From positions 49,148,244-49,212,243 of the forward strand of contig OY979717.1 of assembly GCA_963855995.1 (NCBI GenBank): a DNA stretch of 64,000 bases. The letters are read 5' to 3'. Within the stretch, counting starts at the first letter, position 1, and the number at the start of each line of letters is the position of its first letter. Both the position numbers and the translations under genes were made by a program. This document shows positions 38,301 to 47,300 of this stretch, piece after piece. This stretch comes from Muricea muricata. Its lineage: Eukaryota > Cnidaria > Anthozoa > Malacalcyonacea > Plexauridae. The notes below the pieces were generated by a model. The model was not told where the DNA came from and ran no database searches. It was given only the letters and a program-made list of their open reading frames with translations.

Positions 38301-41300
38301 AGAGAGCAGTGCAGAAAGACTAAATTTAACGGCCAAAAGTTCCAAAATATTGATGTGCAGTTTTCTCTCATCTAAACTCCAAAGTTTCTGTGTGGTCGCA
38401 TCCCCCATTGACGCACCCCATCCCTCGCTGGACGCATCCGTAGCAATTACACAAGTTGGGAGGCCATGGTCAATGATACGACAAGCCGTTGGGAGGGATG
38501 TAACCCATCAGCGTAGATCACGTTTACTCGATAGAGACAAAGACATCAGGGAATCAAAGTCTCCTTTGGAGCTCTCTAAGGCAATGTCCTTATCTCGTTC
38601 AAGTGTTCGATAATGCAGGGCCCCATAATCTACGCCCGGGAAAGAGGAAACCAAAGTACCAATCAATGAGGCTACATCACGAATAGAAACTGATGTACTC
38701 GTTTGAAAATGTTGACATTTGGCCAAAATCTTCTCGCATTTTTTGGGCGTCAATGAAACTGTCATAGCAATAGAATTTAACAGAAAACCCAAGAATTCAA
38801 TAATTTGTGTTGGTTCAAATATGGATTTTGACGGATGCGGTACAAAACCCAAGTCAATAAGTAATCTAGTGGTGGTTAGAGTAGCTTCTTGGCATAGTTC
38901 ATAGGATGTTTCTGTATAGAGTGAATCATCGATGTACCCTAAGCATGAAAACCAAACCTCGCTCGTAGGGTGGCAAAAAATGGTTTTAACACTTTGGTAA
39001 AGATGCGAGGGCTACTTGTAAGGCCCATAGGTAAAACAGTAAATCGATACAGGACGCCACGCCAGCTAAATTTGAGATATTTTCTGTATTCAGGTGCTAT
39101 AGGTATTGAGTAATATGCATCACGTAAGTCAATGGAGGTCATATAACAATGTGGTTTAAGTAGTTTGATGGCCGCTTCCAAGGTGTCCATTTTAAATTCC
39201 CGGTAGACCACCGATTCATTGAGTTTTTTCAGGTTGAAAATAACCCGATTTTTTCCCTGTTCTTTCTTAGGTAATATAAATATAGGGGAAATAATCTCGC
39301 CACTCTCGTGATGCGAAAATTCAATAATTTGTTTTGACAAAAACTCGTTCAATTCGTTATCTATAGATTGTTGTTCCGAAAAACTAAAATTTTGTGCATT
39401 AGTGTGTCTGTTAAAAGAAAATGACTGTTCATACTCTAGCTCCAGGTGGCAATTTTTAACACATTGTAAGACATAAGGATCAGATGTAATTTCTTGCCAT
39501 TGTTCAATATGAAATCGGACTTAACCGCCCACAAATCTTGATTGATTATTAAGCAATGAGTGCATAATATCACGATAACTGACCTGGTTAGAATGAAAAT
39601 CACGCTTTGTCAATGTGGTCCTGTCCTGGTTAGTGTGTTCCCGGAGTTCCCTCCCGGTTTCCGCCGACAGGCATTTCGCTCGCCGAAAAAAGATTGCAGA
39701 CCAAGTACGCGGTTATTCTGGTTTCGGTCGTCGCGATGTCTGAATGCTGATGGGATTTTAGAATCGCGAAGTGACGTATTATACGGATGGTAGCGACCAC
39801 GTTCTTTGCGTGGAGTAGCAAGCTTTAGGCCAATCTGACTGGTTTTGGTGAGCTCATCGATCTCCTTCCCAATATCGTCGCCGAACAACTCCGTGCTTAT
39901 TGAGGTGGAGGGGTTACATAAGGCTGCATACCGGGAATTAAGATGTGGTCTCAAGATATCACGACGCTTTTGATTAAATTGCCAATTAGCAGAAAGAGCA
40001 AGGACCAAAGAATGTGTTAACGGGGTTTTCAAGTCGTCGGAAGCCTTCGTGGTAGCCTGAATAAGAGCACATACCGCTGCAACAAGTAACTTTTGACATT
40101 TCTGCAAAGACGTATCCGTTGCCTTTGTTGGAAGTTTGAGCTGATGCCAGACGGCTTTGTTACACTTGGGAGCCACCAACAATGGACAATTGTCCAATTT
40201 TTCAACAAGCTCATCAAGCTTTGTTCTAGGCAACTTCTCGGGAATTAAACCAGTAACTAACTGAGCTAACTTTTCATCAATGGCAGGACCCGTCTTCTCA
40301 GCCACCGAAAATTCTTGACTTATATGCTCCCAGGATAACTGCGACTGCTGTGGCGGTTCAAGATATTTGTCGACAACATCTGACGTTGTTTGTAAATCGT
40401 GTGGTGGGCGTGAGATATTCACATCATCAGTCGCCTCATCACTATCATTACTCGCTTCATTGCCCACGATATATTCATCTAACTTCTTCCAAATATTTTC
40501 TTGCATAGACGCCATCATTGTTGTCGTCATTTCAGCCATAGTTTCTTTCATTTTAGTGGTCAAATCGCTTTCTGCCTGCAACGGCTCACTACATGGAGTT
40601 CCTGGCTCCTGCATTAACGACATATTGCTAAAGCCTGCGAAAATGCAAAGGCATCGCAAGTCGTCACTTCCCACTGGTTTGCTAACCACCAAAATTTCAT
40701 GGCATAACATTTGAGGAAACTACACATTACTTTTCCTTCAAAATGTTTGATGGAAAGACTGCGGGGAAACAAACATCTTACTTTCCCCAAATTAATTTTT
40801 GACTCACAAATTATCGCGAGGCTTTTACAAGACCTCCGTGCGGCAGTCATTATTTTGTTTGGAATCTTTTACAAAACTGCAAGTTAGCTATCGACAGCAA
40901 AGCCTTAACAAAAAAAAGAAGCAAATAACAGGAAAAAGTGTGAGAATGTATAAGATATAAGAATGTAATACACGGTCCTTACCTGAACAATTTCGTTTTT
41001 CCACAAAATATTGAAGTCAATGTTGACACCACGGCAACTAGGTTTGTACTGACTCATGGCAGCGCGGGGCGTGCATCTCATGTTAACCGAAAGTACGTCA
41101 CTGCGATTTGGTAGAACTGATAATCTTACATGTGAGATTATTTATGACAATTTCACATGTGAAAAACAATCACCAATTATAGCTTCTGACATTTTATATT
41201 GGTGGAACACCTGTAGTTTATATAATAAATAGAATATATCATGTTCAACAATCGTAATAAATGTGGTATTTCCGCGCACCATGTATTATTCTCTATTTTA

Positions 41301-44300
41301 ACACTTCGAATAATGATCGATCGCATATATTTTGGAAACGATGTTTATCATGGATGTCTTGGATGTGAACTGGAAAGCGGTTGCCGCTTTTTAAATAAAA
41401 ATATCGTTCGATACAGACTCCTGCAGTAGAGAACTTTCCGTTTAGTTTGTTCCAGTATTAAATCTGACTTTTATTGCAAATTATTACGTACTTGTTTTTT
41501 ATTTTGAGTGTTATTTCGATTTTTGCTTAGTATGAAATGTAAACTTGAACATCTGAGCTTTATTAAAGGGAAATGGCAACAAAAAATTTAATTGTCTCAT
41601 TTGAAAGAGACTCTAAAACAATGTATAGAAGTCTATTGCAAAATTTTTATATCTGTTTTACTTCGGGAGATATTTTCACCTAAATCAACGAACTGTCCGC
41701 CATCTTGGATTAATTTTTAACCTCATTAACAATGTTTTGGTGACGTCACAACAGGGATGAGCCAGTCGAAGCTGCACCTAAATACCTACCAACAATCAAA
41801 TATTGTTTAAAATCTTCTTAGTCCGTGCTGAAATCCGAAACACCTACCGTGCATGCGGTTATAAGAGCATATTAATCATTGTGTGGTAAGAAAAAAAATC
41901 GCGTGACCCCTGTTGTGACGTATCGTGCATATCCACATATATTCAATATGGCGGACAACTTAACATTTCAAATGAAAATAGTTTACGAAATAAGGAAGAT
42001 ATAAAAATTCTTTAATAGACTTCTATATATTGTTTTGGAGTCTCTTTCAAATGAGACGATAAAAAATCTTGTTGCCATTTCCTCTTTAAGCTATACAAAT
42101 ATAAATTATAACACCAGGCACTTTCTGAATTTTGATGACACAAAACCTGGTCATTTTACCAGATCTTTGCTTCAAGTATATTATTAAATGTTAACTTCAT
42201 TCATGTATGTTATCAACCACCATGCATGTACACCTACACTTTAATGATATTAAGAGTCTCTAAAATTATGCTTTGATATCAATAATCATAAGTCAATAGA
42301 TACCCATTGAAAACATGGGTTTTTTTATGTACTACTTAATATACGAGCAGGAGTGTATAATAATACACATTGAGAGTATTTTAAAAAGCTTCAAAAACGA
42401 TCCATTTTATACCCATATTGTCAGTTTTTTGCGAAAGAATTTGCGAGATACTGGATGCAAAAGTTTTGTGAAAATACACGTATGCCTTTATCACATATAA
42501 AGACACTGCCACAGCTGTGATTTCCTTTGTGTTTTCTTCATGAATTATTAATGTGTTTTAGAAACTTATTTAAATCATTTGTTATTTGTTGTCAAATTTG
42601 TGCTAATTTGTCTGGAGATTCCGCATAAACAAACATTTCTCTTAAATTTATAAAAAACCATTTTCAACAGACAAACAAAATTCTACCTTCCAGCTAGGGT
42701 GGATATGCAATCATAATAGCCGGCGTATCTGCTGACATTGCGCAACTTAATAACGCACGTTTTTAGAAAAAAATTCACAAGCGCTTTCCAGTTCACAACT
42801 AAACGTTCATAATAAACATCTAAAACGTCCACTCCTTTAAATTTTCAGCGAACGATAATTTTGTAAAAATCTTACTCACTATTATGATTTTACGTTCACA
42901 ACCTCCGCTATAGTGATCTATTTTCAAAAAAGTCAAGTTGAACGTCATCGCAACAGCCCAAAAACCTGTTTTTCCCAATACAATTTCTAATGTTTCTGCC
43001 CAGTTGTGACGCCATCTTGGATTCTTCTAATTGGGTCACGCGCTCTAGGTATACATCAGAAATCTACAATCAGGTGCAAAAATAATGGGACATCTTAAGT
43101 TCATGTTCAATTTCACATGCACCGGTCTCCCCCCCCCCCTCGGCCCCACACGACCAATGCTGGTGAAATTTAGGTAATTTTTTTTCTTTTTAACCATTCT
43201 CACAACATTCTGTTGAGGGAAGGGGGTCATTTATACGCTTGTCCCAATAATTTTTGCATCTGATTGTAGGTCTCCTCTATCTATGGCTCTGCACCAACTT
43301 GTGGCACTGAAAAAATAATTAATATAAAGAAAACAGAAAATAAAAAAAAACAGGAATTTGGGCGAATTTAACGCGTCACGCCTATACAGCAGGTGAAGTA
43401 ATTAACGAAGCACTTTACTAACGCTAAATAAATTACTAAATAAATTAAATAAACGCGACATCTAATTAACGCGGATTGCTTCCATCTTTCTTAATGCAAA
43501 TCTGGTCACCATGGTTGATAAATTAGTGAAATTAACGCGATACGGAAAATATAAACAGAACAACTTACAACAAAGGTACGGTTTAATTTTAAACAGAAAT
43601 TAAACGAGAAACTACTGCGGGTACAATGGTAGATCAAAACGTCGATGTACTATTGAAGCAAATGTACATACATGTATACAGTTTTGTTACTGGAATAAGA
43701 CGAGTTACCTAGTTACCTTGGCGAGGGGGTGCTCTAATTTTTGCAGTTCCGGATTTCGTCTTGATTTTGTCTAGATTGTGACGTTTTGCACCGACTATAA
43801 TATGTATATATTCTTTTGAGACTTCGACGTTCCTTGTAACATATTCCTGCAGTTTCAAAAACGAAGAAACTATTTCACAATGTAACATCAATAAGTGCAT
43901 GGTTGATTCAACCTGTCTGCAGAATTTTTATTGAATCATGGCCAGTCAGTTAAAATATTATTATTAGGGACCGTTCACATCTTATGGGCAGGGGGGTGGT
44001 ATTTTAGTGGGGGATGGTCACGAAAAAAATTGATCTTAAAAGGGGGACTGCTCAAAAATTTAATACACGATATCACATTAATATTAGATATAAAAAGCAA
44101 AAATAACTGTAAGATGACTGTACTGTAGTTTTGTAGGTAATTATTTTATTATTTTACTAGAACTACATGCAAACCTTCTCGCCTCAATATATCAAAGATG
44201 CAACTATATTTTTGGAACATGAAGTATTCTAAGGATTATTGTCATAGCAACACGCCGATACAGCAATTTTTAATAACGCGTTCTATATTTTTTAAATAAC

Positions 44301-47300
44301 TATGAAAATAATGGAAGAATTACCAGTTTTAATGAAAAAAATACTTAATTTTTTAAATGTCTGTGGTCCGTATGTTATCATGCGTAAGGTGAACTTTGGT
44401 ACGGTGTGAAATACAATTTATTACGCTTCATTAAAACGTTTTGATGAATATTTATAAACTATCAAATCTTTGTTTTGCAATAAAAACTATTTCAAGCCAT
44501 GCATTTTTTATTAAAATAGCTACGGTCGTATTTTTTACCTGTAAATTATTTTCACACTTATAATAAAATTACAGTCTTGCTTTTACAAAAAAAAGAAAAA
44601 TAAACTTCGAAATTAAAATGTGGAATCATTACGGCTCCTGAATAGTCTGAATATCGCTATCTTTTTATATGTAAGTTTCCGTTCTTGTTTCCTTCTGATG
44701 GCCCGTTTTTCGTCGTCTTTTGCGTATTTTTGATCTATTTTTATTGTTTTTCAATCATTTCGATTTGTTTCGCTACAGATTTCTCAACATTTATTTAAAA
44801 TAATGCTCGGAATTCAATGACGTAAGCAAAAAGGTCGAACGTCCAAACCAACACATAATGGGGGATGACTTTGGCATCTCAGAATCACTGAGCTTTATTA
44901 TATCTGGAGAAAGCACGCGCCGCCATCTTTGAAGCCATTTTAATGGCGGCGATTAGCAAAATTGGCTCCCGATTTGTTCCAGGCTACAGGTAGCTACCAC
45001 TGACCCAAAATGCGATGCTATACGTCCGGCAAAGTCCTTCGCCCCCTGGTTTTTAACAAAAAATTGTTTACGAGATAGCGAGAAAAAGGAAATAACCTTA
45101 AAATATTTTGATTTCTTTGAATATATTTTTATACATGACGTCTCGGTGCGTTAATCCCGAACCAACCTCCCTGCAAGTAAGTTTGTTATAACATATACTT
45201 TGTATTTTGCGTACAATATAAATACAGACACGGCAACACGCCTCGATGTTTGTCCTGTTTGATAATAATGTGTTTTTAGATCACACAAACCCTTAGATCT
45301 TATATACAAATGGTTAAAGATTATTGACATAGTTTTTTTTTTCTTTTGAGCATTTTTTTTTGCTAGCTTCGCTTTGTTTTGCTGAAGGCTGTTGCATATG
45401 TTAGCCTGACTTTTCAGGACTCAGCAGCATCTTTATGCAACTCTTTCCGGCTAAGCTGCTTATGTAAAAAGTAGATACTACCAGCTAGGAGATTTAAAGA
45501 AAGTACACACTCGCTTTGTTTTAGGTTTATACCTGCCAGTATGTGCAAATCCAATACCTGAGAAAAAAGTCAGCTATAGAAAAGGGAAAATATCCAGGAC
45601 ATGGCATAAGAGGTTTTGTTTCTCAAATGCATCAAGGTAACTCCCACTTTACTTTAACAATCAAAAGAAATTTAGAAATGACAGGGTCCAGAAAACTGCA
45701 TGTTTTCATTGTTAAGTTTTGTATTAGCCATTGATGCCTTTTAAAGATACAATAGTTGATTGCATGTGCACAGAAAATTAGACATTTCAAGACCAAATAC
45801 AGGGGACCAGTATTGAATGGGGTCACCCTGTAAAAATAAATTGTGTAATTATAATTGTAAATATCATTGACTTATCAATATTTAAGAATCCTTGATAGTT
45901 CCACCCTTATAGAGTAAAGGAATTTGCTTCTCTTTGTGTATCCTTGTGTTGTAAAGGCAAAAATGTACTGCAATATACTAATATACTTGTTAATGTTTTC
46001 TTATTTTGTAGGACCTATCTACTGTAAGAACCTCACCTCAACATGGCATAAAGCATACATATGTAAAACAACAGACGCAGAAATTTTATCATGTCATATC
46101 CATGAGATGATGAATAATTTAATAAAATGTCAAATTCTATATTGTACAGTAGTCACTATTTTCTTAAAGTTACATTGTTAATGTTAACTAAGCTAGTAAT
46201 GATACATGTAAAAAGCCAAATTAAAAAAGTTCAAAATTAGTCCTGCATTAATGCTATCTTCAATTTCCAACAAATACTTTGAATGTATTTTAAACATTCT
46301 CCTAGAACACAAAAACAACAGGTAAGAGTCTGCACAAACCAGGTGTCAACTTTACAGTGTTTACTAGAAACAAAAACATAACATTGACAAGAAAGGATGT
46401 GAAATGATACACATTGGCATCACTTAGGGGATGGTGGTTGGATATAGGATTCATGTAGTCAGCAGAAAATTGTATTAGGAAAATGATGACTTTGACTCCC
46501 CTTCCTTAAAAAAGCATGGGACCCACAAATCAGGGTGAGATGTGTTTTTTGCAGACATATGTGTCAATTTGTACCAGAGTACTAAATGTATGTATTTTAC
46601 TGTCTGATTGCATACAGGGTGGTTAACTTTACAAACTGTGTGTCAATGTGCCTGAATAAAAGAGCTAATTTGGCAGAAATATGAGATTTTTAGAGGGTGC
46701 TGAAAAGGGTAAACTGGGAGCTAGGAATTGCATTTTTTGCTGGGAAAATAGGATTCCATGCACTGGGACTTTCCACAAAACAATAGAAAGCTTTGTGCAC
46801 TTGGACAACGGGATTAGTAGCCCTTCAGGACCCTGTTTTTATAATTTAAAGATATAAAATATACCAGAAGGCAATTTCAACTTTCTACATCCAACTGATC
46901 CAAGTTATACATAAAATAAATCTGTACATTCAATGTAAGACTGTAGAGTATATTCAGGCGTAAAGCTTACAAATTTTATATAGAACAACATTGAACATGA
47001 AAATTGAAAAAATAAACTTAAAAGAAAGAAACTCTAATTTTCAAATACCTGTTAAATACAAAACTTCAAATAATTCAGGCTGGTGTTCCCCATCACCTCA
47101 AAAATCTTGCAATTGTCGACATTTTCAAGACTTTATTAATTTTCCGTTCCTTTCGTTCCAAGGCCAAGTATAGAGTATTATGAATAACTTGTACATCTTT
47201 AAATAAATCGTAAAAGTCCCAAAAAATTCATCAAAATCATTCTCATTGACAAAAATAAAAACTTACTGCGAAAAAGATCAACAGATCATCCAAGGGGGTG

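Larger units (their letters stand above)
36380..41116 (-). mobile_element. DIRS-type tyrosine-recombinase retrotransposon, 4.7 kb, nearly complete
   Basis: Minus-strand order is gag-like ORF, RT, RNase H, tyrosine recombinase. Terminal inverted repeats share TTAACATGAGATGCACGCCC (36380-36480 and 41040-41116). An internal complementary region at 36552-36672 is complementary first to the 3' terminus and then to the 5' terminus, the hallmark DIRS arrangement that lets a circular DNA form. It lies in intron 3 of the KH gene in sense orientation. RT and RNase H carry a frameshift and TGA stops. The gag-like ORF and the recombinase are open. Confidence 0.85.
36099..43038. mobile_element. Older element with ~190-bp inverted arms, split by a nested DIRS element
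   Basis: Left arm 36099-36285 (ATAGAAGAATACAAGATGGCG..ACATTAGGAATTGTATTACG..TTGAAAATAGATC) and right arm 42872-43038 are inverted copies 6.9 kb apart. The DIRS element and a TTAA MITE lie between them. If those are later insertions, the original element was ~2 kb or less. No clear TSD seen. Confidence 0.5.

Noticed and set aside
37593-39540. TGA read as Trp in the DIRS polyprotein (alternative code)
   Set aside because: Host KH exons use TGG for Trp and TGA as terminator. The TGAs are ordinary TGG-to-TGA changes.
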